A DNA stretch of 64,000 nt from Paracoccus sp. IB05. Lineage in GTDB: Bacteria > Pseudomonadota > Alphaproteobacteria > Rhodobacterales > Rhodobacteraceae. Position numbers and translations under genes: made by a program. Of the stretch, positions 51,724 to 61,078 are shown piece after piece. Location: positions 124,001-188,000 of the forward strand of contig NZ_JAEFCF010000001.1 of the NCBI RefSeq assembly GCF_016405985.1. Reading direction: 5' to 3'. Within the stretch, counting starts at the first letter, position 1, and each line of letters begins with the position of its first letter. The notes beneath the pieces are model-generated. The model ran no database searches. It was not told the DNA's origin and saw only the letters and a program-made list of their open reading frames with translations.

Positions 51724-52438
51724 GATCGAAAAAGTCCGCAAAAGCTTTGGCCCGCTGGAAGTGCTTAAGGGCATCGACCTGACGGTGGCCAAAGGCGAGG
51801 TTCTGACCGTGATCGGCGGGTCGGGGTCGGGGAAATCGACGCTGCTGACCTGTATCAACGGGCTGGAGCCGATTGATTCCGGGCGTATCCTCGTCGACGG
51901 GGTCGAGGTTCACGCAAAATCCACGAATCTCAACAAGCTGCGCCAGAAGATCGGCATCGTGTTCCAGCAATGGAATGCCTTTCCGCATCTGACCGTGCTG
52001 GAAAACGTGATGCTGGCGCCCCGCAAGGTGCTGGGCCGTTCCAAAGCCGAGGCCGAGGCCGAGGCTGAGAAACAGCTGAAACATGTGGGCCTTGGCGATA
52101 AGCTCTCGGTCTATCCGGCGCGGCTTTCGGGCGGGCAGCAACAACGGATGGCGATTGCCCGGGCGCTCGCGATGGGGCCGTCTTACATGCTCTTCGATGA
52201 GGTCACTTCGGCGCTGGACCCGATGCTGGTGGGCGAGGTGCTCGACACGCTCCGTTTGCTGGCCTCGGAAGGCATGACGATGATCTGCGTCACCCATGAG
52301 ATGAAATTCGCGCGTGAGGTTTCCGACCGCGTGGCCTTCTTCCATCAGGGCATCATGGCCGAGATCGCGCCGCCCGAAGAGCTGTTCGGCGCACCCAAGA
52401 CCGCCGAGTTGGAGAAATTCCTCGCCGCCACTCATTAA
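51716..52438 (+). CDS. Polar amino-acid ABC ATPase
   Basis: A 240-residue GlnQ-type ATPase. Walker A is GGSGSGKST (about 35-43), Q-loop IVFQQWNAFPHLTVLEN, signature LSGGQQQRMAIARALA, Walker B YMLFDEVTSALDP and switch His CVTHEMKFARE. This is the intact counterpart of the kind of ATPase that is dead at 21664-22128. The ATG at 51716 is inside the end of permease 2. Confidence 0.93.
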   Translation: MIEIEKVRKSFGPLEVLKGIDLTVAKGEVLTVIGGSGSGKSTLLTCINGLEPIDSGRILVDGVEVHAKSTNLNKLRQKIGIVFQQWNAFPHLTVLENVMLAPRKVLGRSKAEAEAEAEKQLKHVGLGDKLSVYPARLSGGQQQRMAIARALAMGPSYMLFDEVTSALDPMLVGEVLDTLRLLASEGMTMICVTHEMKFAREVSDRVAFFHQGIMAEIAPPEELFGAPKTAELEKFLAATH

Positions 52439-52450
52439 GGCAGACGTAAT

Positions 52451-53692
52451 ATGCAGAACGAGACCGATGTGATTGTCATCGGGGCGGGCGTCGTGGGTCT
52501 TTCCGCGGCGCTTGCCATTCAGGCGCGGGGCCTGCGCGTCACGGTGATTGACCGCGAAGGTCCGGCGGCGGGTGCATCGGCCGGGAATGCCGGGGCTTTC
52601 GCCTTTACCGATATCCTGCCGCTGGCAAGCCCCGGAATCCTGCGCAAGGCGCCGAAATGGTTGCTCGACCCGCTGGGGCCCCTGTCGGTGCCGCCGTCTT
52701 ATGCGCTGAAGATCGCGCCATGGATGTTTCGCTTCTGGCGCGCCTGTTCGCCCGCGCGGGTGAAACAGTCGACGGTCGCACAGACCGCGCTGATGGATCT
52801 GTCAAAGGCCGAGCTTGAGCCGTTTCTGACCCTTTCCGGCACGCTGTCGATGCTGGAGAAAAAGGGCAATCTTCAGGTCTATGAAAGCAAGGCCGAGCTT
52901 GACGCGAGCCTGCCTGGCTGGCGCGCGCGCGAAGAACACGGGATCGAATTCCGCCATATGGAGGCGGGCGAGATGGCCGGGATCCAGCCCGGTCTCAGCC
53001 CTCGTTTCACCCATGGCACTTTCACGCCGGGCTGGTTCTCGATCTCGGATCCGAAGCTCTACACCCTGGCGCTGGCCGACCGGTTCCGCGCCAATGGCGG
53101 TGTGCTGGAGCGCGACGAGGTCACCGGGATCCGGCCCCTGACCGAAGGCGCCGAAGTGCTTTCGCATGGGAAGATCCGCCATGCTGGGCATGTCGTGCTG
53201 GCGGCAGGGGCACATTCGCATCTGATCGCGCGTTCGGTCGGCGACCATATCCCGCTGGAAACAGAGCGTGGCTATAACACCACCCTGCCGCGCGGCGCGT
53301 TTGACCTGCGCACGCAAGTGACCTTTGGCGGCCATGGTTTCGTGGTCTCGCGCCTCTCCACCGGCATCCGTGTCGGCGGTGCGGTGGAGCTGGGCGGGTT
53401 GCACCGGCCGCCGAATTTCAGACGATCAGAGGCGATGCTGAAAAAGGCCGAAGCCTTCCTGCCGGGGCTGAAGCCCGAGGGCGGCGTGCAATGGATGGGT
53501 TTTCGCCCATCCCTGCCGGACAGCCTGCCGGCGATTGGCCGTTCGAAGAACTCGGCCCGCGTTGTTCACGCATTCGGTCATGGCCATCTCGGGCTGACGC
53601 AATCGGCCGGCACGGCGCGGCTGGTTGCCGAGCTTGTGACTGGCAACGCGCCCGCCATCGACATATCTGCCTTCTCTCCCCAACGCTTCTGA
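52451..53692 (+). CDS. DadA-like FAD oxidoreductase (D-amino acid / D-hydroxyproline type)
   Basis: A 413-residue FAD-dependent oxidoreductase. The dinucleotide-binding motif VIVIGAGVVGLSAALAIQA (about 6-24) is followed by the DadA-like SAGNAGAFAFTDILPLASPG. VQWMGFRPSLPDSLPAIGRS and HGHLGLTQSAGTARLVAEL near the end are typical. In hydroxyproline pathways such enzymes oxidise cis-4-hydroxy-D-proline to pyrroline-4-hydroxy-2-carboxylate, the substrate of the DHDPS-family protein. It follows the ATPase by 12 bases. Confidence 0.88.
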   Translation: MQNETDVIVIGAGVVGLSAALAIQARGLRVTVIDREGPAAGASAGNAGAFAFTDILPLASPGILRKAPKWLLDPLGPLSVPPSYALKIAPWMFRFWRACSPARVKQSTVAQTALMDLSKAELEPFLTLSGTLSMLEKKGNLQVYESKAELDASLPGWRAREEHGIEFRHMEAGEMAGIQPGLSPRFTHGTFTPGWFSISDPKLYTLALADRFRANGGVLERDEVTGIRPLTEGAEVLSHGKIRHAGHVVLAAGAHSHLIARSVGDHIPLETERGYNTTLPRGAFDLRTQVTFGGHGFVVSRLSTGIRVGGAVELGGLHRPPNFRRSEAMLKKAEAFLPGLKPEGGVQWMGFRPSLPDSLPAIGRSKNSARVVHAFGHGHLGLTQSAGTARLVAELVTGNAPAIDISAFSPQRF

Positions 53693-53700
53693 GGCTCATG

Positions 53701-54705
53701 ATGAGTGTTCATACTTTCTCCTGCCTGGACGGGCATACCTGCGGCAATCCGGTGCGTCTGGTCTCGGGTGGCGGTCCGCGCCTGATCGGCAAGGACATGC
53801 TTGAGAAGCGCGCGCATTTCCTGCGCGAGTTCGACTGGATCCGCACCGGCCTGATGTTCGAGCCGCGGGGCCATGACATGATGTCGGGCTCGATCCTCTA
53901 TCCGCCGACCCGCGACGATTGCGATGTGGCGGTGCTGTTCATCGAGACCTCGGGCTGCCTGCCGATGTGCGGCCATGGCACGATCGGCACGATCACCATG
54001 GGGATCGAGAACGGGCTGATCCAGCCGCGCTCGCCCGGAAAGCTGTCGATTGATGCACCTGCGGGCAAGGTCGATATCTCTTACCGCCAGGAGGGCCGTT
54101 TCGTCGAAGAGGTGCGGCTGACCAATGTGCCGGGCTTCCTTTACGCCGAAGGGCTGACGGCGGAGGTCGAGGGGCTGGGCGAGATCGTGGTCGATGTGGC
54201 CTATGGCGGCAATTTCTACGCCATTGTCGAGCCGCAGAAGAATTTCCGCGATATGGCCGATTTCACCGCCGGAGAGCTGATCGGCTTCTCGCCGAAGCTG
54301 CGTGCGGCGCTGAATGCGAAATATGAATTTGTGCATCCCGGCGACGCGCGGATCAACGGCTTGTCGCATATCCTCTGGACCGGCGTTCCGACCGTCGAGG
54401 GCGCCCATGCCCGCAACGCGGTGTTCTATGGCGACAAGGCGATTGACCGCTCGCCCTGCGGCACGGGCACCTCGGCCCGGATGGCGCAGCTGGCGGCAAA
54501 GGGCCGCCTGAGCGTTGGCGATGAGTTCTGGCATGAGAGCATCATCGGCTCGATCTTCAAGGGCCGGGTCGAGGCGACCTCTGACGCGGTGCCGGGCAAA
54601 TCCGCGATCATTCCGTCGATCGGCGGCTGGGCGCGGCAGACCGGGATCAACACGATCTTCATCGATGAGCGTGACCCCTATGCCCATGGTTTCGTGGTGA
54701 AATGA
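53701..54705 (+). CDS. Proline racemase family, two-cysteine epimerase
   Basis: A 334-residue proline racemase/4-hydroxyproline epimerase. Both catalytic cysteines are present: Cys90 in [10 protein letters not shown] and Cys253 in [15 protein letters not shown]. The N-terminal [12 protein letters not shown] is a family marker. The two-Cys form supports 4-hydroxyproline 2-epimerase or proline racemase activity, feeding the DadA-like oxidase. The start is one of two adjacent ATGs; 53701 is better spaced from GAGG. It overlaps the aconitase X gene by 4 bases. Confidence 0.9.
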   Translation: MSVHTFSCLDGHTCGNPVRLVSGGGPRLIGKDMLEKRAHFLREFDWIRTGLMFEPRGHDMMSGSILYPPTRDDCDVAVLFIETSGCLPMCGHGTIGTITMGIENGLIQPRSPGKLSIDAPAGKVDISYRQEGRFVEEVRLTNVPGFLYAEGLTAEVEGLGEIVVDVAYGGNFYAIVEPQKNFRDMADFTAGELIGFSPKLRAALNAKYEFVHPGDARINGLSHILWTGVPTVEGAHARNAVFYGDKAIDRSPCGTGTSARMAQLAAKGRLSVGDEFWHESIIGSIFKGRVEATSDAVPGKSAIIPSIGGWARQTGINTIFIDERDPYAHGFVVK

Positions 54706-56369
54706 TGGGCTCGCGGTTCATTCTTGAGGGCAGGGCGAAGGGTCGCGTTCTGGCATCCGATGAGCCGCTGAGCTTCTGGGGCGGGGTCGATCCCGCGACG
54801 TCAAAGGTGATTGACGCGCATCACCCGCTGCATGGCGAGACGCTGGCGGGGCGGGTGCTGGTGATGCCGGGGACGCGGGGCTCCTGCACCGGGTCAGGGG
54901 TGCTGCTGGACATGGCGCTGAACGGGCTTGCGCCTGCGGCGCTGGTGTTTCGCGAGGCGGAAGATGTGGTGACGCTGGGCGCGATGATTGCGGCCGAGAT
55001 GTTTGGTGTGGCGCTGCCGGTCCTGCGGCTGGAGCGCGCGGCCTTCGACACCGTCTCGCGTCTGGGTGAGGTGGCCGTCATTCCAGGGGCCATCGAGGCC
55101 CCGGGAATGACCCTGCCGGTCGCCTCTGCCGCGGGATCGGCGCTGGCCCTGACGGCGGCAGATCTGGCGATGCTTTCGGGCGCGGAAGGCGAGGCCGTGT
55201 CGCAGGCGATGCGCATCCTTGTTGCTATGGCGGCAAATCAGGGGGCGACGCGGCTGATCGATGTGACTCAGGGCCATATCGACGGCTGCATCTATGCGAG
55301 CCCCGCCAATCTGACCTTCGCGGCGAAGATGGCGGAGATGGGCGCGCGGGTGCGGGTGCCGACGACGATGAACGCGATTTCGGTCGACCGCGAGAACTGG
55401 CGTGCCCAGGGGGTGCCGGATCTGTTCGGCGCCCCGGCGCAGCGGCTTGCCGATGCCTATGTGGCCATGGGCTGCCGGCCGAGTTTCACCTGCGCGCCCT
55501 ATCTGCTGGAGAGCGCTCCGGCCGAAGGCGAAGCCATTGGCTGGTCGGAAAGCAATGCGGTGATCTTTGCCAATTCCGTGCTGGGGGCGCGGACGGCGAA
55601 ACACCCGGATTTCCTGGACCTCTTCATCGCCATGACCGGGCGTGCGCCACTGGCCGGCGTCTGTCTGGACGAGAACCGGGCGGCGCAGCGCATCATTGAC
55701 GTGGCGGCGATTCCTGACGCGGATGATCTCTTCTGGCCTTTGCTGGGCTGGCTTGCGGGCCGCGCCTCGCCGGATCGGATCCCCTTGCTCAGAGGTGTGG
55801 GCGCGGCATCCCGCGAGCAGTTACAGGCACTGTGCGCGGCCTTTGGCACCACTTCGGCTGCACCGATGCTGCATGTCGAAGGGGTCACGCCCGAGGCGCA
55901 TCTTATCGCACCCGATGCCGACAATGTCCGGATCACACGCAGCGATTTCGCCCGCGCCTGGGAGGAACTGAACCAGGGCGGCGAAGCGATCGACCTCATT
56001 GCCATCGGCAGCCCTCATGCCTCGCGCGAGGAATGCCGCGCCTTCGCGAAAGCGCTGAACGGTGGGCGGGTGCAGGTTCCGACCATCATCACCGCCGGGC
56101 GCCAGATCATTGCCGATCTGGCGGGCGAGGGCACGCTCGCAACCCTCGAAGCCGCCGGCGTTCAGGTGCTTCCCGATCTCTGCTGGTGTTCGATCTCCGA
56201 GCCGGTCTTCCCGCCCGCGACCCGCACGCTGATGACCAATTCCGGCAAATATGCCCATTACGGCCCAGGGCTCTCGGGCCGGCAGATCCGGTTCGACAGT
56301 CTCAGAACCTGTGCCGCTGCCGCCCTTACGGGCCATGCTGCCAAAACCCTTCCCCCCTGGCTTTCCTGA
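54702..56369 (+). CDS. Aconitase X, probable cis-3-hydroxyproline dehydratase
   Basis: A 555-residue single-chain aconitase-X protein. The N-terminal 135 residues are the swivelling (DUF126-like) domain ([20 protein letters not shown], then [17 protein letters not shown]). The rest is the AcnX catalytic part, with [52 protein letters not shown] and [12 protein letters not shown]; the cysteines fit an Fe-S site. Proteins of this type next to proline racemases dehydrate cis-3-hydroxy-L-proline to delta-1-pyrroline-2-carboxylate. Confidence 0.85.
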   Translation: MMGSRFILEGRAKGRVLASDEPLSFWGGVDPATSKVIDAHHPLHGETLAGRVLVMPGTRGSCTGSGVLLDMALNGLAPAALVFREAEDVVTLGAMIAAEMFGVALPVLRLERAAFDTVSRLGEVAVIPGAIEAPGMTLPVASAAGSALALTAADLAMLSGAEGEAVSQAMRILVAMAANQGATRLIDVTQGHIDGCIYASPANLTFAAKMAEMGARVRVPTTMNAISVDRENWRAQGVPDLFGAPAQRLADAYVAMGCRPSFTCAPYLLESAPAEGEAIGWSESNAVIFANSVLGARTAKHPDFLDLFIAMTGRAPLAGVCLDENRAAQRIIDVAAIPDADDLFWPLLGWLAGRASPDRIPLLRGVGAASREQLQALCAAFGTTSAAPMLHVEGVTPEAHLIAPDADNVRITRSDFARAWEELNQGGEAIDLIAIGSPHASREECRAFAKALNGGRVQVPTIITAGRQIIADLAGEGTLATLEAAGVQVLPDLCWCSISEPVFPPATRTLMTNSGKYAHYGPGLSGRQIRFDSLRTCAAAALTGHAAKTLPPWLS

Positions 56370-56377
56370 GGCTCCCC

Positions 56378-57406
56378 ATGCGCTCGATCAAGACCATCCA
56401 TGTGATTTCCGCCCATGCCGAGGGCGAGGTGGGCGATGTCATCGTGGGCGGCGTCCGCCCGCCGCCGGGGGACACGATCTGGGCCCAGTCGCGCTGGATC
56501 GCCGAAGATCAGACCCTCAGGAATTTCGTGCTGAACGAGCCGCGCGGCGGCGTCTTCCGCCATGTGAACCTGCTCGTGCCGCCAAAAGACCCGCGCGCCG
56601 ATGCCGCCTTTATCATCATGGAGCCCGAGGATACGCCGCCGATGTCCGGCTCCAATTCGATCTGTGTCTCGACGGTCTTGCTTGATGGCGGCATCATCCC
56701 GATGGTCGAGCCGGAAACGCGCATGGTGCTGGAGGCGCCGGGCGGCCTCGTCCATGTCCGCGCCGAATGCCGCAACGGAAAGGCGGAACGGATCTTTGTC
56801 GAAAACCTGCCCTCTTTCGCGGAACGGCTGGATGCAAAGCTTGAAGTCGAGGGCCTTGGCACATTGACGGTCGATACCGCTTGGGGTGGCGACAGTTTCG
56901 TCTTTGTCGATGCCAAAGCGCTTGGCTTCAGCCTGACCCCTGACGAGGCGCATGATATCGCAAAGCTTGGGGTGAAAATCTCGGATGCCGGGACGGAACA
57001 GCTCGGCTTCCGCCACCCGACCAACCCGGACTGGACGCATTATTCCTTCTGCCTTTTCGCGGGCGAGGTCACGCGCCAGGGCAATGACCTGCGCGCCGGT
57101 GCTGCCGTGGCGATCCGGCCCGGCAAGGTTGACCGCTCGCCCACCGGGACCGCGCTTTCCGCGCGGATGGCGGTGCTGCATGCGCGCGGCCAGATGTCTG
57201 AGGCCGACCGTCTGACCACCGTCTCACTGATCGGGTCGGAGTTTCAGGGCCGCATCCTCGGCACCACCGATCTGGCGGGCACGGCGGCGATCCGGCCGGA
57301 AATCTCGGGGCGCGGCTGGGTCACCGGCATCCATCAGCATATGCTGGACCCATCTGACCCCTGGCCCGGCGGGTATCGGCTGTCGGACACCTGGGGCGCG
57401 CGCTGA
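56378..57406 (+). CDS. Proline racemase paralogue with Ser/Thr at both catalytic positions
   Basis: A 342-residue proline racemase fold protein. The first active-site motif reads [16 protein letters not shown], with Ser90 in place of Cys, and the second reads [16 protein letters not shown], with Thr256 in place of Cys. trans-3-hydroxyproline dehydratases are known to keep the first Cys and have Thr second; here neither Cys is present. It may be a dehydratase or isomerase of a different 3-hydroxyproline or related imino acid, or a changed-function member. It follows aconitase X by 8 bases and ends the operon before the riboswitch. Confidence 0.82.
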   Translation: MRSIKTIHVISAHAEGEVGDVIVGGVRPPPGDTIWAQSRWIAEDQTLRNFVLNEPRGGVFRHVNLLVPPKDPRADAAFIIMEPEDTPPMSGSNSICVSTVLLDGGIIPMVEPETRMVLEAPGGLVHVRAECRNGKAERIFVENLPSFAERLDAKLEVEGLGTLTVDTAWGGDSFVFVDAKALGFSLTPDEAHDIAKLGVKISDAGTEQLGFRHPTNPDWTHYSFCLFAGEVTRQGNDLRAGAAVAIRPGKVDRSPTGTALSARMAVLHARGQMSEADRLTTVSLIGSEFQGRILGTTDLAGTAAIRPEISGRGWVTGIHQHMLDPSDPWPGGYRLSDTWGAR

Positions 57407-57465
57407 TCCGCATAACGCGTTGCTTTGCCATTGAAGCGGGCCGGGTTTGCCCATACTCAGGACAT

Positions 57466-57640
57466 GTCGGTTTCCGCAAGGAATTGAAAGGGAATCCGTC
57501 ATCCGCCTTTACAGGGGGATGAACCGGAACTGCCCCCGCAACTGTAGGCGGCGAGGGTCCGCGCGACAATGCCACTGTGGGAGAGCCCATGGGAAGGCTG
57601 CGCAGACCCCGTGACCCGCCAGTCAGGAGACCTGCCGACT
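57466..57640 (+). ncRNA. Adenosylcobalamin riboswitch
   Basis: All main cobalamin riboswitch motifs are in order: GAAAGGGAA near 57485, GCAACTGTAGGCGGCGAG at 57538-57555 (the B12 box region), GCCACTG at 57571-57577, GGGAAGG at 57591-57597, and AGTCAGGAGACCTGCC at 57621-57636. It sits upstream of the corrinoid ABC operon and would repress it when adenosylcobalamin is plentiful. Confidence 0.95.
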
Positions 57641-57656
57641 CCTGTAACCAACTTGA

Positions 57657-57675
57657 CCCGGACGGGGCGTCCGGG
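57657..57675 (+). promoter_or_regulatory. Riboswitch expression-platform hairpin
   Basis: CCCGGACG/CGTCCGGG is a perfect 8-bp stem with a GGG loop, 17 bases past the B12 aptamer. It lies well ahead of the start codon at 57819 and has no T run, so control may act through RNA folding or Rho rather than a classic terminator. Confidence 0.5.
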
Positions 57676-57818
57676 GAGGCGAGATATGATTTTGACCCGC
57701 AGATGCGCCACCGCATCCCGTGCCGCCAGCCTGCGCCATCCGCGCCGGGCCAGCTTTGTGCGTCGCGGTTTTCACGCTCTCCATCCGCTCCATCCCCCAT
57801 CCCTCACGGAGATCCCGG

Positions 57819-58841
57819 ATGCGATATTTCCCCAATACCCGTTTCTCGATGACCGCTTCACTGGCCGCGCTCTGCTTTGGCATGCCTGCTTTGGCCGAGA
57901 CCGGCTATCCGCTCAAGCTGCAGAATTGCGGGATCGAGCTGAGCTTTGACAAGGCGCCGGAAAGTGCTGTGACCGTCGGCCAGGCGACGACCGAGATCCT
58001 TTACACGCTGGGACTTGGCGACAGGGTCGCGGGCACCTCGGTCTGGTTCACCGAAGTCCTGCCGGAGTTCAGAGAGCTGAACGAAGGCATCGGGCGGCTC
58101 GCGGATAATGACCCCTCCTTCGAGAGTGTTGTCGCGAAACGCCCCGGCATCGTGACCGTGCAATATGAATGGCATGTCGGCCCGCAAGGCATCGTGGCGA
58201 CGCGCGAGCAATTCGCCGATCTCGGCATTCCGGCTTATGTCCTGCCGGCTGACTGCATCGGCAAGGACAATACCGCAGGCTCGGACGGCACCCGGCTGGA
58301 ACCCTATACGATGGCGGGGATCTATCTCGGCATCGAAGAGCTGGCGACGATTTTCAACATCACCGACAAGGGCACAGAGGTGGTCGCTGATCTGAAAGCG
58401 CGCGAGGCGGCGGCGGTCGCGGCGGCGAAGGCGCTTGATCTGAAAGAGGCCTCGGCGGTGTTCTGGTTCTCGTCGGCCGAGATGGATATCGACCCCTATG
58501 TTGCCGGAAACGGCGGTGCTCCGGCCTGGATGATGGCGTCTCTGGGGCTGAAGAATGTGGTCGAAAGCCCCGAGGAATGGCCGGTCGTGTCCTGGGAAAC
58601 CATCGCGCGGGCCAATCCCGATGTGATCGTGATTGCCCGCATGGACCGCCGCCGGTTCGAGGCGGATGATCATGAAAAGAAACTGGAATTCCTGAAGTCC
58701 GATCCGGTGGTAAGCCAGATGGAGGCGGTGAAGAATGGTCGCATCGTGATCATCGACGCGCATGCAATGGACCCGTCGATCCGCAATATCGCGGCGCTGG
58801 AAGAGCTGGCGGCGGCGCTGCCGGCCTTTGGTCTGAAGTGA
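57819..58841 (+). CDS. btuF: Cobalamin/corrinoid ABC substrate-binding protein
   Basis: A 340-residue periplasmic binding protein of the BtuF/FepB-like class (two lobes joined by a helix). The signal peptide spans about residues 1-26, ending MPALAETG. The pattern VTVGQATTEILYTLGLGDRV, then AGTSVWFTE, is typical. Its position behind a B12 riboswitch points to corrinoid uptake. GGAG precedes the ATG at 57819; an earlier in-frame start at 57720 is less likely because it would bury the signal peptide. Confidence 0.85.
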   Translation: MRYFPNTRFSMTASLAALCFGMPALAETGYPLKLQNCGIELSFDKAPESAVTVGQATTEILYTLGLGDRVAGTSVWFTEVLPEFRELNEGIGRLADNDPSFESVVAKRPGIVTVQYEWHVGPQGIVATREQFADLGIPAYVLPADCIGKDNTAGSDGTRLEPYTMAGIYLGIEELATIFNITDKGTEVVADLKAREAAAVAAAKALDLKEASAVFWFSSAEMDIDPYVAGNGGAPAWMMASLGLKNVVESPEEWPVVSWETIARANPDVIVIARMDRRRFEADDHEKKLEFLKSDPVVSQMEAVKNGRIVIIDAHAMDPSIRNIAALEELAAALPAFGLK

Positions 58842-58851
58842 TCTGCCGGAG

Positions 58852-59892
58852 ATGAAACGCCCGGCCACCCCTGTTGCGCTTGCCGCCCATGTCGCTTTGC
58901 GCGCCATGGCGGGGGTGGCTGTCCTTGCGCTCGCCGTTCTGACGGGCGTGATCCTTGGCGAGACGCCGCTGCCCTGGTCGACGGTCTGGGCGGCCCTGGC
59001 GAATAATCTCTGGAATGCCGGGCTGCCGGTCGACCCGATCGATCAGGGCATCATCTGGGCCTATCGGGTGCCGCGCACCCTGGTTGCCGCCGGATGCGGC
59101 GCGGGGCTGGCGCTGGCAGGTGTGGTTTTGCAGGCGCTGGTCAGAAACGCGCTGTCCGATCCTTACCTGCTGGGTGTCTCGGCGGGGGCATCGACCGGCG
59201 CGGTGGCGGTGACGATTATGGGCGTCGGCGCCGGGGCCATCGGGATCTCGGGGGGGGCCTTTCTGGGGGCAGCTCTGGCCTTTGGCCTTGTCGCGGCCCT
59301 GGCCCGCGCGGCGGGTGGCGGGCCGGCGCAGATGGTGCTTGCCGGGATCGCCGGATCGCAGCTTTTCAACGCGCTGACCTCTTTCTTCATCGCGAAATCC
59401 GCCAATGCCGAACAGGCGCGCGGCATCATGTTCTGGCTTTTGGGCAATCTTTCCGGCGTGCGCTGGCCCGATGTCACACTGGCCTTACCGGTCGCGGTCG
59501 CCGGGTTTCTTGCCTGTCTCTGGCATGCGCGCGCGCTGGATGCGTTTTCCTTTGGCTCGGATGCCGCCTCATCGCTGGGGATCGCGGTGCGCCGCGTGCA
59601 GATCGTGCTGATCGGCGCGGTGACCCTGATGACCGCGACGATGGTAAGCCTTGTCGGCTCCATCGGCTTTGTCGGCCTGGTGATCCCGCATGCGGCGCGG
59701 TTCCTTGTCGGCCCGCGCCACGGGCGGCTGATCCCGGCGGCGGCCCTGACCGGGGCCGTGTTCCTGATCGCGGCCGATGTGGTCTCGCGCATGTTGATCC
59801 CGGGCCAGGTGGTGCCGATCGGTGTGGTCACCGCGCTGGTGGGCGCGCCCGGCTTCGCGCTGATCCTGATCCGGGGGAGGGTGCGCGGATGA
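58852..59892 (+). CDS. btuC: FecCD-type corrinoid permease
   Basis: A 346-residue permease of the FecCD/BtuC family with about ten membrane segments. Typical stretches are YRVPRTLVAAGCGAGLALAG, LVRNALSDPYLLGVSAGAST, GIAGSQLFNAL and SIGFVGLVIPHAARFLVGPR. It overlaps btuD by 4 bases. Confidence 0.92.
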   Translation: MKRPATPVALAAHVALRAMAGVAVLALAVLTGVILGETPLPWSTVWAALANNLWNAGLPVDPIDQGIIWAYRVPRTLVAAGCGAGLALAGVVLQALVRNALSDPYLLGVSAGASTGAVAVTIMGVGAGAIGISGGAFLGAALAFGLVAALARAAGGGPAQMVLAGIAGSQLFNALTSFFIAKSANAEQARGIMFWLLGNLSGVRWPDVTLALPVAVAGFLACLWHARALDAFSFGSDAASSLGIAVRRVQIVLIGAVTLMTATMVSLVGSIGFVGLVIPHAARFLVGPRHGRLIPAAALTGAVFLIAADVVSRMLIPGQVVPIGVVTALVGAPGFALILIRGRVRG

Positions 59893-60662
59893 AGATCGCG
59901 GCGCATGATCTTGGCTGGGCCGCGCGCGGGCGCCCGATTGTCGAAGGGATCACCCTGGAGGTTGCCAGTGGCGAGACGCTCGGGCTGATCGGGCCGAACG
60001 GGTCGGGGAAATCGACGCTGCTGAAGCTCTTTGCCGGGATCGCGGCGCGGGCGCGCGGCACGGTCAGCCTGGACGGCACGGCCCTGTCGCGCATGAACCG
60101 GCGCGATATCGCGCGGCGCATCGCCTTTGTTGAACAACAGGCCCAGACCGCCGAGGCGCTGAGCGTGCGTGACGCGGTGGAACTGGGCCGCACGCCCTGG
60201 CTCTCGCCGCTTGCGCCTTTTGGCGCGCAGGATGCCGCGATCTGCGCCGAGGCGCTGGCGCGTGTCGGCATGGCAGATATGGCCACGCGGTCCTGGACCA
60301 CGCTTTCGGGCGGCGAGCGTCAGCGCGTCCATATCGCCCGGGCCCTCGCGCAGCGCCCGCAGGTCATGCTGCTGGACGAGCCGACCAACCATCTTGATAT
60401 CCATCATCAGCTTTCGCTGTTGCGGCTGGTCTCGGATCTGCCGGTGACGGTGGTGATTGCGCTGCATGATCTGAACCAGGCGCTTGGCTGCGACCGGCTG
60501 GCGGTGCTGGAGGGGGGCAGGCTTGCCGCCCTTGGCCCGCCGCGCGAGGTGCTCAGCGCCGACCGCCTCGCCCGCATTTTCCGCGTCGGGGCCAGGACGC
60601 TGACCGACCCGACCGACGGTGTCACGCAATTCCGTTTCCACTGCCTTGAGGATCAGCCATGA
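59889..60662 (+). CDS. btuD: Corrinoid ABC ATPase
   Basis: A 257-residue ATPase of the FecE/BtuD class. Walker A is GPNGSGKSTLL (about 37-47), signature LSGGERQRVHIARALA, Walker B VMLLDEPTNHLDI and switch His ALHDLNQALG. Its ATG overlaps btuC and its stop overlaps the pseudoazurin start. Confidence 0.93.
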   Translation: MKIAAHDLGWAARGRPIVEGITLEVASGETLGLIGPNGSGKSTLLKLFAGIAARARGTVSLDGTALSRMNRRDIARRIAFVEQQAQTAEALSVRDAVELGRTPWLSPLAPFGAQDAAICAEALARVGMADMATRSWTTLSGGERQRVHIARALAQRPQVMLLDEPTNHLDIHHQLSLLRLVSDLPVTVVIALHDLNQALGCDRLAVLEGGRLAALGPPREVLSADRLARIFRVGARTLTDPTDGVTQFRFHCLEDQP

Positions 60663-61078
60663 AATCCGCTCTCGCCGCCCTTTTTCTGATGATCGCGACG
60701 CCCGCGCTGGCTGAAACGCATGAGGTAGAGATGTATAACCGGTCGGAAAACGGACCGATGATCTATGAGCCCTCCTATCTGAAGATCGCCCCTGGCGATT
60801 CAGTGCGCTTTATCCCGACCCAGCCGAGCCATAATGCCGCAACCATTGACGATATGATCCCCGAAGGCGCCACGCCGTTCAGATCGAAGATCAATGAGGA
60901 TTTCACGGTCACCTTCGACGTGCCGGGCGCTTACGGGATCAAATGTTCGCCGCATGTGGCGATGGGGATGGTGATGCTGATCCATGTCGGCGATGTGGCG
61001 GAAACCGTATTGCCCGAGACCCTGCCGGCACGTGCACGTGAGCGGTTCGAGACGATCCTGTCCGGGATTGAGAAGTGA
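60659..61078 (+). CDS. Pseudoazurin
   Basis: A 139-residue periplasmic blue-copper protein with a signal peptide (about 1-19, ATPALAETH). The copper ligands are all present: His in TQPSHNAATIDDM, and Cys, His and Met in GIKCSPHVAMGMVM, spaced C-x2-H-x4-M. The start MYNRSENGPMIYEPSYLKIA and PGDSVRFIP match pseudoazurins. These proteins carry electrons to nitrite and nitrous oxide reductases in denitrifiers. It is embedded in the B12-riboswitch operon with 4-base overlaps on both sides, which is unexpected. Confidence 0.92.
   Translation: MKSALAALFLMIATPALAETHEVEMYNRSENGPMIYEPSYLKIAPGDSVRFIPTQPSHNAATIDDMIPEGATPFRSKINEDFTVTFDVPGAYGIKCSPHVAMGMVMLIHVGDVAETVLPETLPARARERFETILSGIEK

Noticed and set aside
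57720-57818. A 33-codon upstream extension of btuF
   Set aside because: It would place a basic, proline-rich stretch before the signal peptide; the ATG at 57819 has a GGAG site and starts a proper signal peptide.
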